Part shown: positions 42,418 through 50,716 of the stretch, piece after piece | How positions within the stretch are numbered: position 1 is the first letter of the stretch | Layout: every line of letters starts with the position of its first letter | NCBI GenBank assembly: GCA_020348985.1 | Contig: CP070761.1 | Coordinates: forward strand, 2,800,021 to 2,864,020 | Length of the DNA: 64,000 nucleotides | From: Candidatus Thorarchaeota archaeon | Lineage (GTDB): Archaea; Asgardarchaeota; Thorarchaeia; Thorarchaeales; Thorarchaeaceae | Direction of reading: 5' to 3' | Notes under the pieces: generated by a model | What the model saw: the letters and a program-made list of their open reading frames with translations, nothing else | What the model was told of the DNA's origin: nothing | Database searches by the model: none | Position numbers and translations under genes: made by a program

Positions 42418-45344
42418 ATGATATTGATGGTTTAGTCATAAGTGAGACCCATTGGGATCGCGCATGGTATCGAACGTTTCAGCAATTCAGACTTCGCTTA
42501 GTCAGGATGGTGGACAACCTCCTCGACATTCTTGATGAGAATCCGGATTTCAAGCATTTCACATTTGATGGACAGACAATTGTGCTTGAGGACTATCTAG
42601 AGGTCAAGCCGCACAATAGAAGAAGGCTGGAGAATCTAATCCAGAGGCAGCGCATACTGGTTGGACCGTGGTACGTGTTACCAGATCTCTTCTTGGTTTC
42701 TGGGGAGGCTCTAATTCGGAACCTGTTGATCGGTCACTCTATTGCGTCAGAGTTTGGTCACGTGATGAAAGTTGGTTATGTGCCCGACCCGTTTGGACAT
42801 GTTGGCCAGATGCCTCAGATAATGTCGCAGTTTGGAATTGATTCATACGTTTTCGCGAGAGGTACAGGAGACGAGGTAGACGATCTTGGCTGCGAGTTTA
42901 TCTGGCAAGCTTCTGACGGCACGGAGGTACTTGCCCACTGGCTGCCTGAGTCATACGGAAATTCAGCGAACCTGCCCGACGATGTTGATGAAGCTGTCTC
43001 AACTCTCGAGTACAATATGTCAATTCTCAGACCTTGGTCAAGAGTAGGCACCTGTCTTCTGATGAATGGGTCGGACCATCTAGAGGCCCAAGCACATCTG
43101 CCAGAAGTGATACGAGCTTACAATAAGAAGAACGACAAGAAGATCGCCTTTGGCACTCTGCCCATGTTTGTCGATCGCATGCGAGACAATCGTGAGAAAC
43201 TGAAGTGCTACAGGGGCGAATTCAGGAAATCCAAGCATCAGAATCTCCTGTCCGGTGTGTACTCTACCCGAATCTACTTGAAACAGACAAATGAGTATAG
43301 TCAGCGGCTTCTAGAGAGATTAGTTGAGCCTATTAGCACAATGGCTCACGTAGTTGGAGGACAATATCCTAAACACGAGATACGACAGGCGTGGAAGTAC
43401 TTGATTCGAAACCACCCCCACGATGACATTTGTGGATGCAGCATCGATCAGGTTCACGATGATATGATGCAAAGATATCGCTGGATCGAAGAGATTGGAC
43501 AGTATGTCCTCGAACAAGCATTGATGAGTCTTAGTAGTAATCTGTGTGACCCTGGACGGTACATCGTAGCATTCAACCCTGTTCCTAGGCAAAGGTCTGG
43601 AGTCGCGATTGCCCAATTCCCCATGTCAGCTGTTAGATTCAGTAGGCTGCCAGCTGTCCAATTGGTAGACCCGTCACTTGTTCCATCGACTCCGCTCGAA
43701 GCCGCGAAGAATGAGGTGCACATTGGGTTCCTGCGGGACTATGGACTAGACCTGTCGCCTGATCATACCAGGACAATCACTGTTGGCAACCAGAGTCTCA
43801 CCGAGTTCGAGTTTGATATCTCAGGTGGTGTTCAGATGTTGCCTATCTTGGAAGAAATCCTCTGTCAGCTATCCACAGCCTATCGAGTCCGCGTCAATGA
43901 TAACAACGAGGTCGTGGAGATATGGGCAAGAAAACATGATGCTGAGTCCACAACAGAAGGAGAACCCGTCCTGACCGACCTTGATGGAAACGAAATACCT
44001 GTTCAAGTAATTCAGAAGGTCGTCTGGTCTGACCCGCGGTCAACAATAACCACGGACAAGGAGGAGTATGTCCAAGTGGCCTTCTGGAATTCAGATACAG
44101 AGGGACTTGGACTCAAGAACTACGGTCTGTCCGTTTCGGACAATATGACCCCAATTCAACCACCAGACGTAGTCAAAGCAACGAAGAATAGCATAGAGAA
44201 TTCACTGGTCAGGATTACAGTAGACAAGAGGGGATTGGTGAATATCGTTGACAAAACCACTGGTGAGGCCTATACAAATCTATTGATGTTCGAAGATTCG
44301 GGGGACACTGGTGATGAATACGACTACTGTCCTACCAAGGAGAATCAAGTCATTCGGAGTGCCGGTGACATCCATTCCATCGAGATACTACACACGGGAC
44401 CTCTTGTCGGAGCAATAAGAATCACAGGAGTGCTTGAGATCCCTGAGGCAATCACGCCTGATGGTGTAAGGAGAACAGCGGAGTTGACTGCGTGTGAATT
44501 CTCAAACGAGCTTTGGCTAAATGCAGGCAGTCCCACTGTAGCTGTTTCCACCGAGTTCGCAAATCTCGCCTTTGACCATAGGCTCCGGGTTCTTATACCG
44601 ACAAACACCAGTGCACAGACGTGTCATGCAGACAGTACCTTTGACATTGTCGAAAGACCCTACGCGTCCAAGCCTGAGAATGACTGGAAACAGCCCACCC
44701 AGCCAACTTACCCGATGAGGAGTTACGTATGCATGAGCAACGACAGAAGGGGCCTCACTGTTACTACTAGAGGGTTGATTGAATTCGAAATGTTGGAGGA
44801 TTCAGGAGGTACAATAGCTCTAACCCTTCTCAGATCAGTGGGATGGTTGGCAAAACCGACATTGGACACAAGACCTTCAGGAGCGGGTCCGAAACTTGAA
44901 ACGCCGGACGCCCAATGTATCGGCGACCATGTCTTCGAATATGCAATCACCCCTCACATTGGGGGCTGTCTCGATAGCGGGGCAACTTCGGAAAGCGAGG
45001 AATATCTGCTCCCCATTATGACTGACCACGTTTGCGTGTCGGATTGCCGTGAGAAGCAAATCGGAAGCCCATCTCTAACTCTTGAGCCAGACACCTTGAG
45101 ACTCTCAGCACTCAAGATGGCGGAGGACAGCTCTGACTACATTCTGAGAGTCTGGAACATGTCGGACAAAGCTGAGACTGCAACTGTAAGTCTGGGATTC
45201 GAAATTGTAGAGGCAATCGGAGCCAAGTTGGATGAGGATATCGATTCCAATGTTGCTGTTACCTTGAAGGATTCTCGGACAATAGAAATGCAAGTCCCAT
45301 CCAAAAGAGCAGTGACTCTCAGACTAAGAACCGACAAAGCTTGA
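42414..45344 (+). CDS. Glycoside hydrolase family 38 alpha-mannosidase
   Basis: A protein of about 976 residues with the GH38 layout: N-terminal catalytic domain with SETHWDRAWYRTFQQFR, GYVPDPFGHVGQMPQI (catalytic Asp and zinc residues), and HPHDDICGCSIDQVHDDMMQRY, then a helical bundle and large beta domains. No signal peptide, so cytosolic; it probably trims mannose residues, with the kinase and uridylyltransferase handling released sugars. Start at ATG 42414 overlaps the kinase stop; the next gene starts in the stop codon of this one. Confidence 0.9.
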   Translation: MNDIDGLVISETHWDRAWYRTFQQFRLRLVRMVDNLLDILDENPDFKHFTFDGQTIVLEDYLEVKPHNRRRLENLIQRQRILVGPWYVLPDLFLVSGEALIRNLLIGHSIASEFGHVMKVGYVPDPFGHVGQMPQIMSQFGIDSYVFARGTGDEVDDLGCEFIWQASDGTEVLAHWLPESYGNSANLPDDVDEAVSTLEYNMSILRPWSRVGTCLLMNGSDHLEAQAHLPEVIRAYNKKNDKKIAFGTLPMFVDRMRDNREKLKCYRGEFRKSKHQNLLSGVYSTRIYLKQTNEYSQRLLERLVEPISTMAHVVGGQYPKHEIRQAWKYLIRNHPHDDICGCSIDQVHDDMMQRYRWIEEIGQYVLEQALMSLSSNLCDPGRYIVAFNPVPRQRSGVAIAQFPMSAVRFSRLPAVQLVDPSLVPSTPLEAAKNEVHIGFLRDYGLDLSPDHTRTITVGNQSLTEFEFDISGGVQMLPILEEILCQLSTAYRVRVNDNNEVVEIWARKHDAESTTEGEPVLTDLDGNEIPVQVIQKVVWSDPRSTITTDKEEYVQVAFWNSDTEGLGLKNYGLSVSDNMTPIQPPDVVKATKNSIENSLVRITVDKRGLVNIVDKTTGEAYTNLLMFEDSGDTGDEYDYCPTKENQVIRSAGDIHSIEILHTGPLVGAIRITGVLEIPEAITPDGVRRTAELTACEFSNELWLNAGSPTVAVSTEFANLAFDHRLRVLIPTNTSAQTCHADSTFDIVERPYASKPENDWKQPTQPTYPMRSYVCMSNDRRGLTVTTRGLIEFEMLEDSGGTIALTLLRSVGWLAKPTLDTRPSGAGPKLETPDAQCIGDHVFEYAITPHIGGCLDSGATSESEEYLLPIMTDHVCVSDCREKQIGSPSLTLEPDTLRLSALKMAEDSSDYILRVWNMSDKAETATVSLGFEIVEAIGAKLDEDIDSNVAVTLKDSRTIEMQVPSKRAVTLRLRTDKA

Positions 45345-46078
45345 GGAATTCGACCTTGATAAGTGATGAAGACGCCCTGATGGAAGTTGTCCGCGACTAC
45401 GCGCCCATTCTCCATTTTCATCCTAATGAGGGATCTCACTGCTGCTATCCTTCAGATGCAGAAGAAATCTATGAGAGATATTCAATGGATTGGTCTTTGT
45501 TTGAGGAAGATAGGACCCCCTCTTGCCTCCTTGCGTCCACACCCTGCTACTACGAACTGTGGAATGAAAAGCAGATGCTTCAGATACGCTATTGGTTCTG
45601 GTATAGATTCAACAGCTTTCCTGCACCAGGGAAGCGCGGCGACCATTTGGGCGACTGGGAACACATCGAGGTGAGGTTGTACAACGAGCCAGTTGATGAG
45701 AGCATTGCGATATGGCTCCTATCTAACCACCTGACGGCAAGGCTAGTATCAAGACCCCAAGGAGTAATACTCGAGGGCTTTGTTTCAGAGACTGCTATTC
45801 TGACAGGAAATCACGTACACTCATGGGTTGCATTGGGATCTCATGCCCACTATCCATCCCCATCAAGCAGACCGCAATGTTATGCTAAGTTCTTTTGCGA
45901 CAAGATTGCTGATGCAGGAGAAAGATGGAAGACATGGACGAATCTTATACCCTTGAGTGAGACCAATTTCGCAGAGTATACTGGAAGATGGGGCGATTCC
46001 CGGGCCCCAAGAAGTCCGACTAGCGAATACAACAATCGTTGGAGAAATGCGCCGAATTTAGCACCTCTTCAAACCTGA
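45341..46078 (+). CDS. Vps62-like protein
   Basis: A 245-residue protein that resembles the Vps62/DUF946 family: an N-terminal YAPILHFHPNEGS, central IRYWFWYRFNS, GDHLGDWEHIEVRLY, HVHSWVALGSHAHYP and the end YTGRWGDSRAPRSPTSEYNNRW. Members are found in fungi, plants and bacteria, with poorly known function. The gene starts at TTG 45341 inside the mannosidase stop and belongs to the sugar operon; in this setting a carbohydrate-related role is plausible but unproved. Confidence 0.75.
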   Translation: MRNSTLISDEDALMEVVRDYAPILHFHPNEGSHCCYPSDAEEIYERYSMDWSLFEEDRTPSCLLASTPCYYELWNEKQMLQIRYWFWYRFNSFPAPGKRGDHLGDWEHIEVRLYNEPVDESIAIWLLSNHLTARLVSRPQGVILEGFVSETAILTGNHVHSWVALGSHAHYPSPSSRPQCYAKFFCDKIADAGERWKTWTNLIPLSETNFAEYTGRWGDSRAPRSPTSEYNNRWRNAPNLAPLQT

Positions 46079-46117
46079 AATGTCAACGCACGAAGCCTTT
46101 AACAGAAAAGATGTGAC

Positions 46118-46801
46118 GTGGACGTGAGCATTATGGTGTTCGCACGGCACCTCACCAAAAAGGAAATCGAGATTCTTCTCCGAATGCAAGATTTCGTGAA
46201 GGAAGCCCACGCGGATAGTGATAGTCACGACTACTCACACGTCTTCACGGTTTGCTTGTATTCGATTGGAATCGCGAAGAATGTTCCTGACAAGTGTGAC
46301 CCGTTCATTGTCATTGCAGGTGCATTGTTGCATGACATAGGAAAGACGAATCGCGTGTTTTCACATATCCATGGTCTGCTTGGAGGAGGATTAGCAGAAG
46401 AGTACTTGGAAGGCCTGAGTGTTATGCCGTCTCTAATTGATGCAGTGTCTCAAGTTGTTGTTCGGCACACGCCGACTTCCATGATACCCCCTAGAACCGC
46501 TGAAGAGAAGGTTGTCTATGATGCAGACACTCTTGATCGCTTGGGCCTGATGGGGCTATTAAGAGGCTTCGTAGGAAAAGAAGGTAGCATGGAAGGCATT
46601 CTCACGAAGTATATGGAAAAACGAAAGGCCGACTACGCGAAGCTTAACTATGATTACAGCAGAGAGATTGGAGACTCCCTCCACAGCGAACTACTGGATT
46701 TCGTCTTCATGGTTGAGGACAGGCTGAAAGCACGATTGGCATCAATCGAACACATATTCGAGAAGGAAGGCCTCGTAGCAGGAGGCTCCAAAGCCCGATA
46801 A
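46118..46801 (+). CDS. HD-domain phosphohydrolase
   Basis: A 227-residue HD-superfamily metal-dependent phosphohydrolase. Metal-binding motifs are HDYSHVFTV (first His), LLHDIGKT (HD pair), VVVRHTP and YDADTLDRLG. Members cleave phosphates of nucleotides and related compounds. The start is uncertain: GTG 46118 or ATG 46133; a TTTAACAG box near 46098 suits the later start. The next gene lies 26 bases further on. Confidence 0.8.
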   Translation: MDVSIMVFARHLTKKEIEILLRMQDFVKEAHADSDSHDYSHVFTVCLYSIGIAKNVPDKCDPFIVIAGALLHDIGKTNRVFSHIHGLLGGGLAEEYLEGLSVMPSLIDAVSQVVVRHTPTSMIPPRTAEEKVVYDADTLDRLGLMGLLRGFVGKEGSMEGILTKYMEKRKADYAKLNYDYSREIGDSLHSELLDFVFMVEDRLKARLASIEHIFEKEGLVAGGSKAR

Positions 46802-46827
46802 CGTTGATGAAGAAGGTGAGAAGAGAG

Positions 46828-48063
46828 ATGTCTTGGAGATTCGAGAATCTTTCCCATGAAGAGATTCTGGGACGGGCACGCGGCCATGTTTTCTCAACTG
46901 GCGTAGATGACTCTGCAGACATGTTGTGCAGGGCCAACATGAGCTATGGAATTGCAATGACTCACTGTGTCCAACATGAATTAGGTTTGGAACCAGATGC
47001 TACGTTTGTTGGTGCGCCAGATGCAACAGTAACTCGAAACGAGAAGAGATGGAAGAGTGGGTTTGGATACGGAGGTAAGATTTCGTGGGGGCCAGGAGAT
47101 GAGAAGCTAATAATCCTCAACTCGATGCCTAACGCTTGTGGAATGCTCGTGGGCGAGATGGACAAGCTTCCATCAATGGATATGCTTCTCGAGCGTCTCT
47201 CCGATATAATGAGTGAAGAGGATGAAGTCGATGGGATCTCAATGGAGTGGGATTTCGCAATTGGCAACCACTTCATCGATCTCTATCGCTGCAGGCCAAT
47301 CTCGCCTGATGACGACAGCCATCTTCACTACGCATTCATAATACATGGCTCAGTTCCCGAGCTGAAAGGTGATAATGAAACCAAGTTTGGCTTTGGTCTA
47401 TACTATCACAAGAGCAAGATCCTGAGAGAGATGGCCGAGGTCATGGAGACTCCGTTCGGGGATGCACATATCTTGACAGGGGATAGCGTGTCCAAGTATA
47501 TGGAACTGCACAAGTTTGCCGTCGAGCTCAGCCAGAAGAAGAGACTAAGAGCTGCTAAACGCCTTTTCGATGATTTCGTGGAGGTTGCAAATCCGGTACA
47601 TCAGGGCTTGCTAAGTATGAATAGGATAGCGCTGGGCTGCCAGGACTCGGACCAGAAGACTCCGAAAGGCCTGCTTCCGATTGCTCTTCGTTCGGACTTA
47701 CCAGCATACCTTGTACGTGGAAAACCGAATCTCAAAGAGGAGACCGTGGAGCATCTTGGTTTCATGAAACGCGCGGAAAAATACGACGTTATGGACAGAC
47801 TCTTGAACGCAAATATCCTGCCGCATGGTGGCGGTTACCACTTCCCCGCCATTCTTAGCGTCAACAGGGTTGTCGAGGATGGCAGAAAGTCGAGATTCTT
47901 TGTATTAGATGTTGCCACTGGTCATGAGACAGAAGAAGTCATCTCGAATCCTAGAGAGCTAGAGTTCACTTATCGTGGCCGTCAGGTGGTCAATCGCTCA
48001 GTAAGCCTAGGACTTTGCGACGTTGAGGTGCGACTAATGCCTCGACTAGTCGTGAAAATCTAG
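46828..48063 (+). CDS. Unrecognised 411-residue archaeal protein
   Basis: I could not place this protein. It starts at ATG 46828 with GGTGAG 7 bases upstream (earlier TTG and ATG starts are less well placed). Visible are THCVQHELGLEPDATFVGAPDATV, MEWDFAIGNHFIDLYRCRPIS, TKFGFGLYYHKS, and PHGGGYHFPAI. The GNHFID string is reminiscent of RNA ligase RtcB, but other RtcB motifs are absent. It is soluble, with mixed alpha/beta content. It follows the HD gene by 26 bases and converges on nadB with a 1-base gap. Confidence 0.7.
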   Translation: MSWRFENLSHEEILGRARGHVFSTGVDDSADMLCRANMSYGIAMTHCVQHELGLEPDATFVGAPDATVTRNEKRWKSGFGYGGKISWGPGDEKLIILNSMPNACGMLVGEMDKLPSMDMLLERLSDIMSEEDEVDGISMEWDFAIGNHFIDLYRCRPISPDDDSHLHYAFIIHGSVPELKGDNETKFGFGLYYHKSKILREMAEVMETPFGDAHILTGDSVSKYMELHKFAVELSQKKRLRAAKRLFDDFVEVANPVHQGLLSMNRIALGCQDSDQKTPKGLLPIALRSDLPAYLVRGKPNLKEETVEHLGFMKRAEKYDVMDRLLNANILPHGGGYHFPAILSVNRVVEDGRKSRFFVLDVATGHETEEVISNPRELEFTYRGRQVVNRSVSLGLCDVEVRLMPRLVVKI

Positions 48064-48064
48064 A

Positions 48065-49657
48065 CTACGCCTGGATGACAGGCTCATATCCTTTCCTGAC
48101 CAGGGTATCAACGGCCTCATTTGCCAGGCTCGGGTAGTCTTTGTTGAAATGGGCGCCTCTGGACTCTCTCCTCATTCTTGCCATCCTGATAATGAGTTCT
48201 GCAACAGTTGCGATGTTCCTAAGTTCCAGTAGATCGCGAGTGACCTTGAAGTCCCAGTAGAAAGTGCCTATCTCCCTTGCCAGGAAGCCTATTCGATTAC
48301 GAGCTCGAATCAGCCGCTTGCTAGAACGCACAATTCCGACATAGTTTGCCATCAAGCGACGAATCTCATCCCACATATGGCTGACGACAACCAGTTCGTC
48401 AGGATCTGTTGCCGCCCCCGGATCCCAAGGGGGTATCTCAATAGGAGGGCCCAGTCTTTCCAGTTCTGCATCTAATTGTTGTGCAGCATTCAGCGCTGAT
48501 ACTGACGTTTCCAGCAACGAATTTGAGGCAAGCCTATTTGCACCATGAAAACCAGTACAAGCGGTCTCTCCGATTGCGAAAAGACCATTCACATCAGTTC
48601 TACCATTGATGTCTGCACGGACCCCACCCATAACATAGTGAGCAGCAGGGACCACCGGAATAGGTTCTTGGGTTATGTCAATTCCTGCCTCCAAGCACTT
48701 CTCATAAATGGCAGGGAATCGTTCGACGATGAAGTCCGTATCCTTGAAAGAGATGTCGAGCCAAACATGGTCGGCTCCTGTCTTCTTGAGTTCGTTGTCT
48801 ATGGCCCGAGCTACAATGTCTCTTGGTGCCAGCTCTGCATCAGGATGATAGTCCGGCATGAACCTTCTACCATCATGACCTTTGAGAATTGCACCTTCAC
48901 CACGAAGAGCCTCAGTTATGAGGAATGATCTTATCTTGGTGTGGTACAGGAGCGTTGGATGGAATTGGACCATTTCCATGTTGACTATCGATGCTCCAGC
49001 CCGATAAGCCATAGCAATTCCATCACCAGTCGCCACGTCCGGATTGCTGGTGTAGAGAAAAACCCGGCCAGTCCCCCCTGTAGCAAGAACTGTAATCCTT
49101 GAAGAGAAACGCTCTACATCCCCCATGTTGTCATCAAGCACGTATGCTCCGAACACTTGGTTGTTCCTAACATAGAGATTCACGCCCATATGATTCTCGA
49201 ACACAGTAATGTTGGGAGCTTCACTGACTCTTTCGGTCAGGGTTTGCTCAATGTCTCGTCCTGTATGGTCCTTTACATGCAAGACCCTTCTCTTGGAATG
49301 ACCTCCCTCTAGACCAAGATCATACTCGTTGTCGTCCGAATCCTTGCAGAACTTTACTCCAAGATTGGTCAATTCCTGCACAATTCGCGGTCCCGAGGCA
49401 ACAATACTCTTCACAACATCCGAGTGGCAAAGTCCTGCACCCACGCGTATAGTGTCAGCTACGTGACTGTCGAATGAATCGTTCTCGCCGATGACTGTGG
49501 CGATTCCGCCCTGAGCCCTTGATGTTGATGACTCTGTAACTGTACCCTTAGTTATGATATTGACGGACCTGCTTCGCGCAATCTTGAGTGAATAGAGAAG
49601 TCCGGCCAATCCACTTCCAATGACAAGGACGTCTGATTCGAAGATCTTTCCGGCCAT
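48065..49657 (-). CDS. nadB: L-aspartate oxidase
   Basis: A 530-residue FAD enzyme with the N-terminal GSGLAGLLYSLKIA fold, the STSRAQGGIATVI motif, HTGRDIEQTL (active-site Arg region), TGGTGRVF, TEALRGEGA, and late TGFHGANRLASNSLLE. It oxidises L-aspartate to iminoaspartate, the first step in NAD synthesis with NadA. Probable promoter TATATGG near 49700 and an inverted repeat at 49721-49747 upstream suggest regulation. No nadA or nadC is present in this window. Confidence 0.93.
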   Translation of the reverse strand: MAGKIFESDVLVIGSGLAGLLYSLKIARSRSVNIITKGTVTESSTSRAQGGIATVIGENDSFDSHVADTIRVGAGLCHSDVVKSIVASGPRIVQELTNLGVKFCKDSDDNEYDLGLEGGHSKRRVLHVKDHTGRDIEQTLTERVSEAPNITVFENHMGVNLYVRNNQVFGAYVLDDNMGDVERFSSRITVLATGGTGRVFLYTSNPDVATGDGIAMAYRAGASIVNMEMVQFHPTLLYHTKIRSFLITEALRGEGAILKGHDGRRFMPDYHPDAELAPRDIVARAIDNELKKTGADHVWLDISFKDTDFIVERFPAIYEKCLEAGIDITQEPIPVVPAAHYVMGGVRADINGRTDVNGLFAIGETACTGFHGANRLASNSLLETSVSALNAAQQLDAELERLGPPIEIPPWDPGAATDPDELVVVSHMWDEIRRLMANYVGIVRSSKRLIRARNRIGFLAREIGTFYWDFKVTRDLLELRNIATVAELIIRMARMRRESRGAHFNKDYPSLANEAVDTLVRKGYEPVIQA

Positions 49658-49720
49658 TGGTGTTCAATCCTTACGAGGATGCATGTTGTTTGCGGCCGCA
49701 GGACCATATACAGATTGTGA

Positions 49721-49747
49721 ATTGATCCACATTCTTTGTGTATCAAT
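49721..49747 (+). promoter_or_regulatory. Hairpin/inverted repeat between nadB and the longin-like gene
   Basis: ATTGATcCACA...TGTGtATCAAT forms 10 pairs with one internal mismatch and a 5-base centre. It lies immediately upstream of both TATA elements: the one for nadB on the minus strand (about 49700) and the CTTTAAAT for the + gene (about 49754). Confidence 0.55.
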
Positions 49748-49806
49748 GCAAACTATCTTTAAATCACACCAGTTGACTCGAACATTCTCCCTCGCAGGTG
49801 TCATAG

Positions 49807-50706
49807 ATGGACATAGAAGGAGTCATCATATTCGACTCACATACTGGAGTACCATTATTCTCGAGGCTCAGAGAGAACATCGATCCCTCTCTCTTTTCTA
49901 GCTTTATAGCTGCAATCGGCCATTTTTCAAACGAACTCCGCCTTGGGGGCCTATCGTCATTCACAACAGAGGAGAAAGTCATCTTTCTTGCCGCGCGTGA
50001 GAAGATAATCACTGCACTTGTCTCACCAAAGAAACCAGAGTATCAGGAAGCGTACTCATTGGCAAAAGAACTTGGAAGACAGTTCGAGAGCCAGAACATC
50101 AATGGTGATAGCTTCGACGTCTACCAGCAAGACGAATTCGCTCTCATTGTCGATGACTTCATGAGAAAGATCAAGAATCCGTTTGTGAGCCGAGTTGCAG
50201 AGTTCCTTCACACCAACTATGGAGGAAGTGTCTCAATCAAGACCAGAATGATGAAAGTCAATGGCTCCCAAGGAATCATCGATGCTGTTGTCAACTTGGG
50301 AATCAAACACACTGCAGAAGACAATGGCAAGAAGAAGAGGGATACTGCAGACCTTGTCTCTGAGAACTTCATCTTTTGCAAGGTAAGTGATGGACGCCTA
50401 AGTAGAACTGAGTTGATTGACTTCCTTGACTCTGTCGATGGTTACGGTGTTAGAATAATGAAAGGAGATGAACTCACATTCGTGCCCTACTATCCGTCAC
50501 GTTCCGTAGTAATCGCGCGTGCGTTTGCTCCTGAAGCAATCGAGTTTCTTGGCAGACTCCCTAACGACGGAAATGGTCCTTATCTGGACGGAACACATGT
50601 TTTCTTGGGACATGAGAAACAGTCATCGCGAACGACGAAATGCCCCTTAGATGTCTACGCTTGGAAAGATAGTGAAGAACCAGTGATCCTTTCTGTACAA
50701 TCCTAG
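49807..50706 (+). CDS. Longin-like N-terminal domain protein
   Basis: A 299-residue cytosolic protein. The first about 110 residues follow a longin/roadblock-like pattern: GVIIFDSHTGVPLFSRL, a helix SLFSSFIAAIGHFSNEL, a strand with VIFLAAREKIITALVS and a helix AYSLAKELGRQFE. Such domains act with small GTPases in Asgard archaea and eukaryotes. The rest (residues about 115-299) is unrecognised; it has FLHTNYGGSVSI and FVPYYPSRSVVIARAF. The TATA element CTTTAAAT near 49754 is upstream. No membrane segment is seen. Confidence 0.65.
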   Translation: MDIEGVIIFDSHTGVPLFSRLRENIDPSLFSSFIAAIGHFSNELRLGGLSSFTTEEKVIFLAAREKIITALVSPKKPEYQEAYSLAKELGRQFESQNINGDSFDVYQQDEFALIVDDFMRKIKNPFVSRVAEFLHTNYGGSVSIKTRMMKVNGSQGIIDAVVNLGIKHTAEDNGKKKRDTADLVSENFIFCKVSDGRLSRTELIDFLDSVDGYGVRIMKGDELTFVPYYPSRSVVIARAFAPEAIEFLGRLPNDGNGPYLDGTHVFLGHEKQSSRTTKCPLDVYAWKDSEEPVILSVQS

Positions 50707-50716
50707 ACTCTCGCTC

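Noticed and set aside
46828..48063. RtcB RNA ligase, because of GNHFID
   Set aside because: Only that short string matches; the other RtcB metal and guanylation motifs are missing.
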